Shown one piece after another: positions 1 through 7,672 of a stretch of DNA of 12,418 nucleotides (within the stretch, counting starts at the first letter, position 1; each line of letters opens with the position of its first letter). Source of the DNA: Acidobacteriota bacterium (lineage in GTDB: Bacteria; Acidobacteriota; Blastocatellia; RBC074); the NCBI GenBank assembly GCA_017991275.1, contig JAGNMH010000075.1, positions 1-12,418 of the forward strand, written 5' to 3'. The position numbers and the translations under genes were made by a program. The notes under the pieces were generated by a model. That model worked only from the letters and a program-made list of their open reading frames with translations. It searched no databases and was not told the origin of the DNA.

Positions 1-1
1 G

Positions 2-514
2 TACCCGGGCGATTCGCTGAAGCTGGTGCTTTTCCACGATTCCGCCGAAGAAGTTCCGCTTGCCAAACTGGCCAGCGTGCAGGTCGGTCCTTATCACACC
101 AACACTTGCGAAGGCTTGAAATTGGCTCGGCGGTTGTTGATGGCCGAACGCAAAGACATGCGCCAGATCATTATGATCACCGACGGCAAACCTTCGGCGC
201 TGTTTGTGGACGAGGACTTTGGCCGCCATCCGCACACGCCGAAAAAGAAAAGCGAAGGCGGTCGCCGGTTGTACAAAAACTCCATGGGGCTTGACCCGAT
301 GATTATCGAAGCCACCCTGGCCGAAGTCGCCGCTTGCCGAAAATCGGGTATCATCGTCAACACGTTCATGCTGACGGACGATTATTACCTGGTCGAGTTC
401 GTCAAACAGATGGCCGAAATCGCTCACGGCAAGGCTTACTTCACGACCAGTTTGAGCCTGGGCGAATACGTGATGATGGATTTCATCAAACGCAAAACCA
501 GCCGGGTAAAATGA
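2..514 (+). CDS. VWA domain protein, C-terminal part (5' truncated by window)
   Basis: The frame is open from base 2 and ends at TGA 512-514, giving 170 visible residues, so the true start lies outside the window. A GTG at 26 is in frame but sits inside the domain and is not a credible start. The sequence has the later half of a von Willebrand factor A fold: HTNTCEGLKLARRLL carries the usual MIDAS threonine, and IIMITDGKPSALF carries the TDG aspartate at the end of a hydrophobic strand. The first MIDAS element (DxSxS) must lie upstream. The tail (GIIVNTFML, then VEFVKQMAEIAHGKAYF) matches the last strands and helices of VWA proteins that often accompany MoxR-type AAA ATPases; that partner is not visible here. 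The stop overlaps the next gene's start (ATGA), which suggests co-transcription and coupled translation. Confidence 0.85.
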   Translation, partial: YPGDSLKLVLFHDSAEEVPLAKLASVQVGPYHTNTCEGLKLARRLLMAERKDMRQIIMITDGKPSALFVDEDFGRHPHTPKKKSEGGRRLYKNSMGLDPMIIEATLAEVAACRKSGIIVNTFMLTDDYYLVEFVKQMAEIAHGKAYFTTSLSLGEYVMMDFIKRKTSRVK

Positions 515-2856
515 TAATGATGTTGAATAGAATTTTTCTGCTTTTCCTTTTCCTAACCTCCCTTGCTTGCTCAGCCGCGACTGCCCAGATACGTCCGCAG
601 CAGCATCAACTACTTCGAACCGCGCTTGACCGTGATGACACACGGACGGCAGAAAATTTGCTGCGCGAAATGATGAGGACTTCGCCGGAGGCTTTTGCCA
701 AAAACAACTACGATTACCTGCTGGCTCGTTTGCTGATGCGGCGAGATTCAGGCCTGGAAGAAGCCAATCAGTTTTTGAAATCGGTGGTTACTCACAATTC
801 TCCGCTGGCCGGTTACGCGCTGTGGCATCAAGCAGAGATCGCCCGAATCGTCGGCAACTCCAAAGAAGAGCAACGATTGCTGCAAAAAATGATTTCGCAG
901 TTCGCCGATCATCTGTGGAAAGATCGCGCCGTGACGCGGCTGGCCGAAAGTTATTTCAGGTCAGGTCAGTACCAATCGGTTGTCAATTTGCTCAGAGGCT
1001 CTGCCGCCGCCAGGCGAGAACATCTGGCGCTGATCGGCCAAGCCCAGGCCGCGTCCGGTCAAAACGACGCGGCGCGGGCGACTTTTGAATCGGCCCTGGC
1101 CGGGACTTCTCAGGATGACACCGCGCTGCAAGCGGCGCTTGGATTGGATCGCCTGGATGAAGCTGGGCACGCTTTGCTCAGCGAAGAAGCCCATCTGCGA
1201 CGGGCGCGGCTCTATCATTTCAACCGTTATTTCGCCGATGCACGCATACATTGGCTGGCGGTTATCACCCAGTTTTCAAATAGCACAAAACGGTCAGAGG
1301 TTTTGTTCAACCTCGGTCGCGGATATTTTCTGGAAGACAACTTCACTGAAGCCGCGAAATGGTACGAACAAGTCGGCAAGGAATTTCCCGCAACACCCGA
1401 CGGCGAGCTTGGGTTTTATTACGTTGGTCATTGCCGCCAATACCTGGGCGACGTGGCGGGAGCGATTGCTCGTTATGAAGAATTTCTGCGCGCTTACCCG
1501 AAAAGTGAGTATGTCGGCTACGCCCACTTGAACGCGATTGACACTTTGCGAACAGCCGGGCGCAACGACGAAGCTTTGAAATGGACGGCACGAGGAATGG
1601 CGCTGAACGATGGGTTTGCTTCGGTGACTTCGCATTTCAAACAGGCGCTGATTCGGCTGAGCCAGGAAAATTATTCGGCGGCGCTGGCCGAATTCTCTTC
1701 GCTGAAAACCAGAAATCTGAACGTTCGCGGTTTGATTGCCACAACCAATCAGCCTGAAGTCGCGTTTATGCGCGCTTATTGCCTGGAAAAGCTTGGCCGA
1801 TTTGACGAAGCCATCAACGAGTATCTGGCCATGCCAGAAGTCCGCGCCGGAGCCACAGGTTATTACGGTTGGCGAGCCAGCGAACGGTTGCGAGCGTTAG
1901 GGCAAAACCTGCGGGCGAAAAATTTGATTGCCGCCCAGCGGGAAAAGTTTTTGACTCTGGCGCGTTCGGCAAATTCTCAAGGCAATGCAGCGGCAGCCAA
2001 AAGCTCAGCAAACCAGGCGTTGCGGCTTTCCGTAGACCAGGCCACTGGTGGCGAGATGATGGCAATTTTGAAAAATTCGTACACGAAACTGCGTGGCTAT
2101 CAGGTTTCAAACATTGCCTTTACCGCTTCAGGTCGAGCGGCTCCGCTTGGCAGCGGGGAAACTGCGGCCAGCGGAACCAGCCATCAAACCATTGCCAATG
2201 AATTGCTGTTTCTGGGTTTGTTCGACGAAGGCGCAGCGGAATTGGCAGAAACCGGCGCAAACAGGGCGACGATTGCTTATTACTGTTCGCGCGGCGAATG
2301 CGCCAAACGCAGCTATGAATTAGGCGAACCGACGCTGTCGGCTTTACCAGAAGATTACCGGCTGGAATTATTGCCGCGCGAAATCGCCGAAGTAATTTAC
2401 CCAATGCCTTTCCGCGATTCGCTGGCTCGTCACGCCAAACCGCGCGGAGTTGATCCACGATTCGTGCTTTCAATCGCGCGGCAGGAAAGCAGCTACAACC
2501 CTCGCGTTAAGAGCAATGCAGCGGCCCGTGGGTTGACGCAGTTCATAGCGTTGACGGCGGAACAAATTGCCGCGCAATTAGGCCTGCGCGATTTTGAGCA
2601 GGACGACCTGTACAACCCGGACACCGCGGTGTTGTTCGGTTCGCAATACATGAAAAACCTGTTCGATGAGTTTCATTCACCGCAGGCCGTGGCGGCAGCT
2701 TACAACGGAGGCGAAGATTCCGTTCGTCGCTGGATAGCGCGAGCCGGAAATTCAGAACTCGACCGGTTTGTGGTGGAAGTGTTGAAGAGGGAAACCAAGG
2801 ATTATGTTTTCAAAGTGACCAGCCATTATTTGGCTTATCAGAAGATTTATCGCTGA
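511..2856 (+). CDS. Soluble lytic murein transglycosylase (Slt70-like)
   Basis: This 781-residue exported protein should cleave the MurNAc-GlcNAc bond of peptidoglycan in the periplasm, forming 1,6-anhydroMurNAc. The start at 511 (ATGA overlap with the VWA stop) is chosen because it begins a signal peptide: MIMMLNRIFLLFLFLTSLACSAATA, with cleavage likely after ATA. ATG 517 and 520 are alternatives. Residues of about 40-560 are helical repeats of TPR/Slt type, for example two clear repeats near 263-360. The C-terminal SLT domain (about 630-781) has the catalytic glutamate in ARQESSYNP (Glu659), GLTQF where families usually have GLMQ, and the AAYNGG motif (Tyr731-Gly734). Length exceeds E. coli Slt70 (about 645 residues), mainly through the repeat region. 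All key residues are present, so it is probably active. Confidence 0.92.
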   Translation: MIMMLNRIFLLFLFLTSLACSAATAQIRPQQHQLLRTALDRDDTRTAENLLREMMRTSPEAFAKNNYDYLLARLLMRRDSGLEEANQFLKSVVTHNSPLAGYALWHQAEIARIVGNSKEEQRLLQKMISQFADHLWKDRAVTRLAESYFRSGQYQSVVNLLRGSAAARREHLALIGQAQAASGQNDAARATFESALAGTSQDDTALQAALGLDRLDEAGHALLSEEAHLRRARLYHFNRYFADARIHWLAVITQFSNSTKRSEVLFNLGRGYFLEDNFTEAAKWYEQVGKEFPATPDGELGFYYVGHCRQYLGDVAGAIARYEEFLRAYPKSEYVGYAHLNAIDTLRTAGRNDEALKWTARGMALNDGFASVTSHFKQALIRLSQENYSAALAEFSSLKTRNLNVRGLIATTNQPEVAFMRAYCLEKLGRFDEAINEYLAMPEVRAGATGYYGWRASERLRALGQNLRAKNLIAAQREKFLTLARSANSQGNAAAAKSSANQALRLSVDQATGGEMMAILKNSYTKLRGYQVSNIAFTASGRAAPLGSGETAASGTSHQTIANELLFLGLFDEGAAELAETGANRATIAYYCSRGECAKRSYELGEPTLSALPEDYRLELLPREIAEVIYPMPFRDSLARHAKPRGVDPRFVLSIARQESSYNPRVKSNAAARGLTQFIALTAEQIAAQLGLRDFEQDDLYNPDTAVLFGSQYMKNLFDEFHSPQAVAAAYNGGEDSVRRWIARAGNSELDRFVVEVLKRETKDYVFKVTSHYLAYQKIYR

Positions 2857-2987
2857 GAAGAAACTCAACTACGGATAAATACAAATTTCCGCAAATGACT
2901 CCAAACGGTGAATGAGCAATTTGAATTTCAACTTCTCGCTCATTCGTGATTATTCGTCGTTTCTTTTTTCTGACTTAGACAGTGTGA
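2857..2987. repeat. Inverted-repeat region between convergent genes
   Basis: This 131-bp spacer separates the ends of two convergent genes. A perfect 8-bp inverted repeat, GAATGAGC (2910-2917) and GCTCATTC (2938-2945), encloses a 20-nt loop. Outside it lie imperfect longer arms: ACGGATAAATACAAAT (2871-2886) resembles the reverse complement of the stretch ending near 2959 (ACGAATAATCACGAAT), 12 of 16 positions. A T-rich run follows at 2961-2969. The whole could fold as a long imperfect hairpin and may work as a terminator for the plus-strand operon or be a dispersed palindromic repeat. Neither role is proven. Confidence 0.4.
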
Positions 2988-4001
2988 TTACCTGAACAGC
3001 GAGATTATTCCATACGTCAATGCCGCGATTCCCGCAGCCGCCGGAATGGTAATCAACCAGGCCCAAACTATCCTGCCTGCGACTCCCCAGCGCACAGCGG
3101 ACAGACGATTGGTAGCTCCGACTCCGACAATCGCGCCTGTAATCGTGTGAGTCGTTGAAACCGGAATACCATAATGCGACGCCAACAAAATGGCTCCCGC
3201 CCCGCCTGTTTCAGCGCAGAATCCGCCGACGGGTTTCAGCTTGGTGATTTTCGATCCCATAGTTTTCACGATGCGCCAACCTCCTGACATTGTCCCCAGG
3301 CCGATTGCTAAAAAGGCTGACAGCCCAACCCAGTAAGGAATGTCTCCTTTCGGATCAACATAACCTCCGGCAACCAGTGCGGCCATGATAATTCCCATGG
3401 TTTTCTGAGCATCGTTGGTTCCGTGCGAAAAACTGAACAGCGACGATGAAACCAACTGCAAAATTCGGAAAAGTTTGTCCACTCGTGACGGCGCAAAGCT
3501 CCGAAAAGACCAAAAGACCACAACCATCAAAAACATTCCGGCCAGCAAGCCTACCGCAGGTGAAATTACGATGAACGACAATGTGCCGAACCAGCCCTTT
3601 GGCCATTTAGTGTTGAAAATCAGAGCTTGAAACCCGGATTTGGCGATGGCTGCTCCGGCATAACCGCCAATCAGCGCGTGCGAAGAACTGGTTGGCAATC
3701 CCAGATACCAGGTAATCAGGTTCCATATAACCGCTCCAACCAATCCGGCCAGCACCACCCATTCGTTGATTTGCGTGGCGTCAACCAGGCCGCTGGATAC
3801 AGTTTTGGCGACGGCGTGAGTTGCGAAAAAGAAAGCTATGAAATTGAAGAAAGCTGCAAACAAGACTGCCTGGCCAGGAGTCAATACGCGGGTCGAAACG
3901 ACTGTGGCGATTGAATTGGCGGCATCATGAAAACCGTTGGTGTAATCAAAGGCTAAAGCTAGAACAACAATAAAAGCGACAAGCACAAAAGTACTGTCCA
4001 T
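2988..4001 (-). CDS. pit: Low-affinity inorganic phosphate transporter, Pit family
   Basis: This 337-residue inner-membrane protein should import phosphate (as metal-phosphate) with protons. It is built almost entirely of hydrophobic helices and carries both inverted halves of the PiT fold. The first half has FDYTNGFHDAANSIAT near residues 18-33 and LPTSSSHALIGGY. The second half has FSHGTNDAQKTMGI (about 191-204) and PVSTTHTITGAIVG. The ATG at 4001 is preferred over an in-frame GTG at 4007 because AGAGG lies about five bases ahead of the ATG, while the GTG directly abuts that ribosome binding site. It lies 70 bp downstream of a DUF47 gene on the same strand, the usual DUF47-Pit operon order in many bacteria. 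Length fits the short bacterial Pit type rather than the roughly 500-residue E. coli PitA. Confidence 0.95.
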   Translation of the reverse strand: MDSTFVLVAFIVVLALAFDYTNGFHDAANSIATVVSTRVLTPGQAVLFAAFFNFIAFFFATHAVAKTVSSGLVDATQINEWVVLAGLVGAVIWNLITWYLGLPTSSSHALIGGYAGAAIAKSGFQALIFNTKWPKGWFGTLSFIVISPAVGLLAGMFLMVVVFWSFRSFAPSRVDKLFRILQLVSSSLFSFSHGTNDAQKTMGIIMAALVAGGYVDPKGDIPYWVGLSAFLAIGLGTMSGGWRIVKTMGSKITKLKPVGGFCAETGGAGAILLASHYGIPVSTTHTITGAIVGVGATNRLSAVRWGVAGRIVWAWLITIPAAAGIAALTYGIISLFR

Positions 4002-4071
4002 ACACACCTCTGTTTATGAAATCTTTGGCGAATTGTTTTTGAAAATTAGATGAACCGATTTTGCCTACGCC

Positions 4072-4689
4072 TCAGGCATTCTTGAGCACGATAGCTTCCA
4101 GCACATTGGCGGCGTCTTCACACTTATCAATCATCCGCTCCATTTTCTCGTAAATCTCTTTCATCTTGATGATGGTGATGGGGTCTTTTTCCTCGGCAAA
4201 GAGTTTTTCAACGGCTTCGTGGTGATAAGAATCGCCTTCGCTTTCCAGCGTGTGGATGTCTACGCAATCGGCCAAAACCTGTTCACCGTTGTTGCCAATT
4301 GCCGCCACAGCATGCTGGATTTTGGCTGTCAGGCGAACAAGCACGTCTGTCATTTTGCGCGCGTGTTCGGTTGATTGCGGAACGTGATACAGAATTATGC
4401 GCTTGGCGGTGTATTCGATGGCGTCAACTACGTCGTCCAGACCGCTGGCCAGCGCGTGAATGTCTTCGCGGTCAATCGGAGTGATGAAAGTCTGATTGAG
4501 TTTTTTGACAATGTCGTGAGTGATGTCGTCGCATTTGATTTCCAGCGCTTTGATCTGTTCGGCGTAAGCGATACGGTTATCAAAATCTGCAAACAGTTTT
4601 TGCAACAATCTGGCGCTTTCGTTCAATTGCGAGGCCAGGTTGTTGAACATATCGAAGTATTTTTCTTCTTTGGGCAACAAACGAAACAT
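4072..4689 (-). CDS. DUF47 / PhoU-like phosphate transport regulator
   Basis: This 205-residue, all-helical cytoplasmic protein belongs to the DUF47 (TIGR00153-like) family. Its members resemble PhoU and are nearly always encoded beside Pit transporters, where they are thought to control transport. Characteristic stretches are MFRLLPKEEKYFDMFNNLA at the start, IKALEIKCDDITHDIVKKLNQTFITPIDREDIHAL, LASGLDDVVDAIEYTAKRI, and LESEGDSYHHEAVEKLF. The ExxxDD/D and ExxGD acidic clusters are the presumed metal-binding motifs of PhoU-type bundles. The frame stays open further upstream (to 4902), but ATG 4689 is chosen because AAGGAGAG precedes it by about eight bases, the family begins here, and a promoter lies at 4758-4786. 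The downstream Pit gene starts 70 bp after the stop. Confidence 0.93.
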   Translation of the reverse strand: MFRLLPKEEKYFDMFNNLASQLNESARLLQKLFADFDNRIAYAEQIKALEIKCDDITHDIVKKLNQTFITPIDREDIHALASGLDDVVDAIEYTAKRIILYHVPQSTEHARKMTDVLVRLTAKIQHAVAAIGNNGEQVLADCVDIHTLESEGDSYHHEAVEKLFAEEKDPITIIKMKEIYEKMERMIDKCEDAANVLEAIVLKNA

Positions 4690-4757
4690 GGTTGCGCTCT
4701 CCTTGATAGATGCTTGTAAACTCGTAAGGTTGATAAGACTGCTGGAATCAGGCGCGC

Positions 4758-4786
4758 AGTATACCGTTTCTCGCCAAATCTGAGAA
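4758..4786 (-). promoter_or_regulatory. Putative sigma-70-type promoter of the DUF47-pit operon
   Basis: Read on the minus strand, TATACT (4763-4758) is a good -10 hexamer. It lies exactly 17 bp after TTCTCA (4786-4781), a weak -35. Transcription would begin near 4751, giving a leader of roughly 60 nt before the DUF47 start at 4689. No convincing PhoB-type direct repeat was found nearby. Confidence 0.45.
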
Positions 4787-4897
4787 CGAAGTCGAAGCGT
4801 TGAAAGAAGATTTAAGACAGCCATAACACTCTTGACTGAAAAGCCAGCAGCCATTTTTCTGCTCACAGTAATCTGTGGCATCGTGCTTGCTGTGTAC

Positions 4898-4927
4898 TTC
4901 ACTGTCCGATGCTCCTACCCCTAATAA
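4898..4927 (+). promoter_or_regulatory. Possible promoter of the 86-residue membrane protein
   Basis: TTCACT (4898-4903) and TAATAA (4922-4927) are separated by 18 bp and lie about 40 bp ahead of the gene starting at 4967. Both hexamers are only partial matches. It would be divergent from the DUF47-pit promoter, with about 110 bp between the two -35 elements. Confidence 0.25.
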
Positions 4928-4966
4928 AAACAAAATACCAAACAAGAAATTCAAGGAGTGATAGTG

Positions 4967-5227
4967 ATGCAAAGATTCAATAAAAAAGCAGGAGTAGTTT
5001 TGTGGAGGGCGTTAAAAGTTGCGCCAATTGTTGGTTACGCCTTTGTGATTGCAGCCGCACCGACGGTCTTACGTCGTAAAGGTTATGTTTTGGGCAGTTT
5101 AGCGGTTGTCCTGGATTTGCTTCCAGTGATTTGCCTGATCAAAGCCGGAGTGGAAGTTTTCACCGGCGATCTGATTCCTGACAAATTCGACGCCACTGGC
5201 CAGACAGGCTTGGAACTCGCCGCGTAA
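4967..5227 (+). CDS. Small membrane protein of unknown function (86 aa)
   Basis: I do not recognise this protein. AAGGAG (4953-4958) lies eight bases before ATG 4967, which decides the start over GTG 4958 and GTG 4964. The N-terminus is basic (MQRFNKKAG). It is followed by two likely membrane-spanning stretches: about residues 19-35 (APIVGYAFVIAAAPTVL) and about 44-63 (VLGSLAVVLDLLPVICLIKAG), joined by the charged turn RRKGY. The C-terminal tail of about 20 residues (FTGDLIPDKFDATGQTG) is polar. A strong ribosome binding site and a downstream intrinsic terminator at 5315-5351 support a real single-gene transcript. Its position divergent from the phosphate operon might mean a link to phosphate or envelope physiology, but nothing in the protein shows that. 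Confidence 0.7.
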   Translation: MQRFNKKAGVVLWRALKVAPIVGYAFVIAAAPTVLRRKGYVLGSLAVVLDLLPVICLIKAGVEVFTGDLIPDKFDATGQTGLELAA

Positions 5228-5314
5228 ATTTACCTGTCTACAAACTGCGACTAAGTTCAAGAGCCATGTCCACGATGGACGACGAAACCGGATAGACATC
5301 TCACCATAGACACC

Positions 5315-5351
5315 AAAAGGGCAGATCGCCAAAACGACCTGCCCTTTTTTT
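5315..5351 (+). terminator. Strong intrinsic terminator
   Basis: AAAAGGGCAG (5315-5324) pairs perfectly with CTGCCCTTTT (5339-5348) over a 14-nt loop, followed by a run of seven T (5345-5351). It ends the transcript of the 86-residue protein about 90 bp after its stop. On the minus strand the same stem is followed by only four T, so it may also weakly stop the convergent gene ending at 5395. Confidence 0.85.
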
Positions 5352-5394
5352 AGTTTTACCCGCTTGCTGACGCGCGCGGCACTGCCCCGGAGCT

Positions 5395-6636
5395 TTAGAA
5401 CAACCGGCGCGACAAATTGAAACCAATCGTCAGCCCGCGCCAGGTATCATCAGCGCCAATCAATCCACGAGTCATAGAACGTTGGGACATTGTTGTGCCA
5501 TAACCATTCGTGAAGCTCAGCGTAAACGAGTGACGGCGTGATTCACTAACTTTTTGAACAGCAAAACCAAATACCGGACGGTGCATGCCAATCCCGGAAT
5601 CCGGGTCGTTGTAGCGCGAAGCTTCATTCAACCGCATATTGAACTCGCTCAATAGCGCGACCGTCGGGCGAACATTAACCGCCAGACCGGCTCCCAGCGC
5701 GGCAGCCGTTTCGCCCGGCAGATTCTGTTCAGGCGCATAACCAATCGGGCGATCTCCAACCGTAACCGTTGGCACGACATAAATCTGAGCCTGGTTGGTA
5801 ATGCTGCGAGCCAGTGTCAATTCAAAGCTTCCGGCAAAGTTGCGCTGGAAATTGTCGCGGCCTTCCAACCCAACGCGAGCCATGACCGAAACTGGGTCGC
5901 CTTTTTGCTCATCCAGCAAACTGGCTCCGACAGAAAGCTGTATCGGACGGCCAAGATTCGACGGTGAACGATAAACGCCGACATGAACGCGATCGGTCAC
6001 TCCGTATATGAATCCGAATGAAGGCGCGGCAATCGTGTCCAAACCGAACAACTGTTTTGTATCGGTGGGTTCACCGAACGGAAAACGATGAGTGAAGTCA
6101 GTCCACAACGAACCTTTTGCAATCGGCATGGCCGTCGGCAAATTGATCAATCTGACGTCAGCCTGGCGATAAACATTCGACGGAGTGTCGTGTTTTTCCA
6201 CACTTGGCGTTGGCACGGCGGCCACCTGAGTTGGCGCTTTTTCGCCGGAAGTCATTTCCTTGACGGTTTTTGTTTTAGTGTTTATGACGAATTTCTTGCC
6301 GTTGATTTCAACCACGGCTTCGGAATCGGAGACGAAACTGACGGGCGGTTGAGCTTCTTGATCGGAACGGAAGTTCTGCGGAAATTTCTGGCGCAGCTCG
6401 GCCGTAAATTCCAATCCGGCGGCAGCAAAGGCTTTGCCGAATTCGTTGCGCGGCCCTCCGCCTGCGGGGTTGACGTGGCACAACGCGCAATTTCGTAATT
6501 CAACTTTCGACAGCGGATCGGCGACGTACTTTTTCAGGTAATCCGGGCGAGCCTGAACGGTCAGCCCCTTTGTCGAAAATACGATGACAAATGCCATCAC
6601 AATCAAAGTGAGTTTGAAAAATCGGCTTTTGAACAT
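5395..6636 (-). CDS. Exported CxxCH protein with DUF5777-like outer-membrane barrel
   Basis: This 413-residue protein is exported: MFKSRFFKLTLIVMAFVIVF, then likely cleavage after VQA (residue 29). A single c-type haem motif, CALCH (Cys50, Cys53, His54), sits in NCALCHVNPAGGGPRNEFGKAF, the CHxxPxGG..N.FG pattern seen in small periplasmic haem domains. A linker follows with a short strand-rich segment (VVEINGKKFVINTKTKTVKE) and a Thr/Pro/Lys stretch. From about residue 155 the protein looks like an outer-membrane beta barrel of the DUF5777 kind: alternating strands, SLWTDFTHRFPFGEP, and FGFIYGVTDRVHVGVYRSP. It ends in phenylalanine (GFNLSRRLF), typical of barrels handled by the BAM machinery. 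AGGAG lies 13 bases before ATG 6636, a rather long spacing. A role in electron transfer at the outer membrane is inference. Confidence 0.82.
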   Translation of the reverse strand: MFKSRFFKLTLIVMAFVIVFSTKGLTVQARPDYLKKYVADPLSKVELRNCALCHVNPAGGGPRNEFGKAFAAAGLEFTAELRQKFPQNFRSDQEAQPPVSFVSDSEAVVEINGKKFVINTKTKTVKEMTSGEKAPTQVAAVPTPSVEKHDTPSNVYRQADVRLINLPTAMPIAKGSLWTDFTHRFPFGEPTDTKQLFGLDTIAAPSFGFIYGVTDRVHVGVYRSPSNLGRPIQLSVGASLLDEQKGDPVSVMARVGLEGRDNFQRNFAGSFELTLARSITNQAQIYVVPTVTVGDRPIGYAPEQNLPGETAAALGAGLAVNVRPTVALLSEFNMRLNEASRYNDPDSGIGMHRPVFGFAVQKVSESRRHSFTLSFTNGYGTTMSQRSMTRGLIGADDTWRGLTIGFNLSRRLF

Positions 6637-6895
6637 AGGTTTTGGTCTACTCCTGCTAGTTTAGTTTTTTGCGGACGTCCGCTTTGGAGTCTGTTGTGCC
6701 CCACAAAGATGATTTTTTATCTTCCAGGTCAGCCAAGCTGGCCAAGTCAGACCTGGCTTTTATGGCAATCGCCGTTCCGCCGATTTGTGACAGCCAACGA
6801 TGATTCACGGCTTTTTTTAGCCCAATTCGACTCTGCCTGAGTCGCGTGCCGTCACTTATCGAGCTTGAAGGTCACAAAAGGTTCCGGCGCTTAGC
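6637..6895. other. Intergenic spacer with a 12-bp palindrome and hairpins
   Basis: No gene is visible in these 259 bp between two minus-strand genes. GCGGACGTCCGC (6671-6682) is a perfect 12-bp palindrome, 35 bp upstream of the haem/barrel gene start, and could be an operator. CCAGGTC (6724-6730) and GACCTGG (6750-6756) form a 7-bp stem with an inner GCCA/TGGC stem. CGACTC (6828-6833) and GAGTCG (6839-6844) form a 6-bp stem with a 5-nt loop. None is followed by a clear T-run in the minus direction, so none is a confident terminator for the enoyl-CoA hydratase gene. Confidence 0.4.
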
Positions 6896-7672
6896 TCATC
6901 GTCCTTTGAATTCTGGTTTGCGCTTTTCCAGAAACGCCCGAACGCCTTCTTCCTTATCCTCGCTGGAAAAGCACAAGGCGAAAAGGTCTATTTCCTGATC
7001 CAGACCGGCCCGAAGCGTTGTTCGAGCGGCGGCTTTGACCGCAGTTTTAGCCATTGCCAGAGCAACAGGGCTTTTTTCGGCAATCTTGTTGGCCAGTTCC
7101 ATGGTTCTGGCTTCAAGTTCTGCAATCGGATGAACTTCGTTGACCAATCCCAGCCGCAATGCTTCCTGAGCGTCAATCATTTCGCCGGACAAAATCATTT
7201 GCATCGCTTTGCCTTCGCCGACCAATCGGGTCAGTCGCTGAGTTCCACCTCCGCCGGGAATGATTCCCAGGTTGATTTCAGGCTGACCGAAGCGCGCTTT
7301 TTCGCCAGCCATGCGAATGTCACAGGAAAGCGCCAGTTCGCAACCTCCGCCAAGACAGAAGCCATTGATCATCGCAATCAGCGGCTTCGGAAAATCTTCG
7401 GCTGTAACAAAGATGTTGCGAGCCTTCATTACCGCGCGTTGCTGAACTGCGGTGCGTCCTGCAAATTCGTTGATGTCGGCTCCTGCAACAAAGGCTTTTT
7501 CGCCCGCGCCGGTCAACACAACGACCCGAATTTCTTCGTCAACGCGAAGCTCGTCCAGCGCGTTGGCCAGTTCTTCGCGGGTTTTGATGTTCAACGCGTT
7601 CAACTTGTCCGGGCGATTGATGGTGATTAGCGCGACACGTCCGCGCCGTTCTAACAGAATGCTTTCAAACAT
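6896..7672 (-). CDS. Enoyl-CoA hydratase (crotonase family)
   Basis: This 258-residue protein matches the crotonase superfamily over its whole length and should hydrate trans-2-enoyl-CoA to 3-hydroxyacyl-CoA in the cytoplasm, as in fatty-acid beta-oxidation (EC 4.2.1.17). The two catalytic glutamates are in place: Glu112 in GFCLGGGCELAL and Glu132 in GQPEINLGIIPGGGGTQRL, spaced 20 residues apart as in rat mitochondrial hydratase (Glu144/Glu164). The oxyanion-hole segment AFVAGADINEF (about 60-70) is normal. Presence of both glutamates favours a hydratase over isomerase or decarboxylase branches. AAGGAG lies about 11 bases before ATG 7672. It stands alone: no thiolase or dehydrogenase neighbour is in view, so the exact pathway is unknown. 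Confidence 0.95.
   Translation of the reverse strand: MFESILLERRGRVALITINRPDKLNALNIKTREELANALDELRVDEEIRVVVLTGAGEKAFVAGADINEFAGRTAVQQRAVMKARNIFVTAEDFPKPLIAMINGFCLGGGCELALSCDIRMAGEKARFGQPEINLGIIPGGGGTQRLTRLVGEGKAMQMILSGEMIDAQEALRLGLVNEVHPIAELEARTMELANKIAEKSPVALAMAKTAVKAAARTTLRAGLDQEIDLFALCFSSEDKEEGVRAFLEKRKPEFKGR

Noticed and set aside
334..510. Upstream extension of the lytic transglycosylase frame
   Set aside because: It overlaps the VWA gene out of frame and would bury the signal peptide; ATG 511 restores an N-terminal signal sequence.
4690..4902. N-terminal extension of the DUF47 protein
   Set aside because: The ribosome binding site and family start fit ATG 4689, and the promoter at 4758-4786 lies inside the extension.
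4748..4972. 74-residue minus-strand ORF with a hydrophobic start
   Set aside because: It covers the DUF47-pit promoter and overlaps the start of the 86-residue gene in antisense; no ribosome binding site was seen.
7130..7630. Plus-strand ORF inside the enoyl-CoA hydratase gene
   Set aside because: It is antisense to a full-length, motif-complete crotonase gene and resembles no protein I know.
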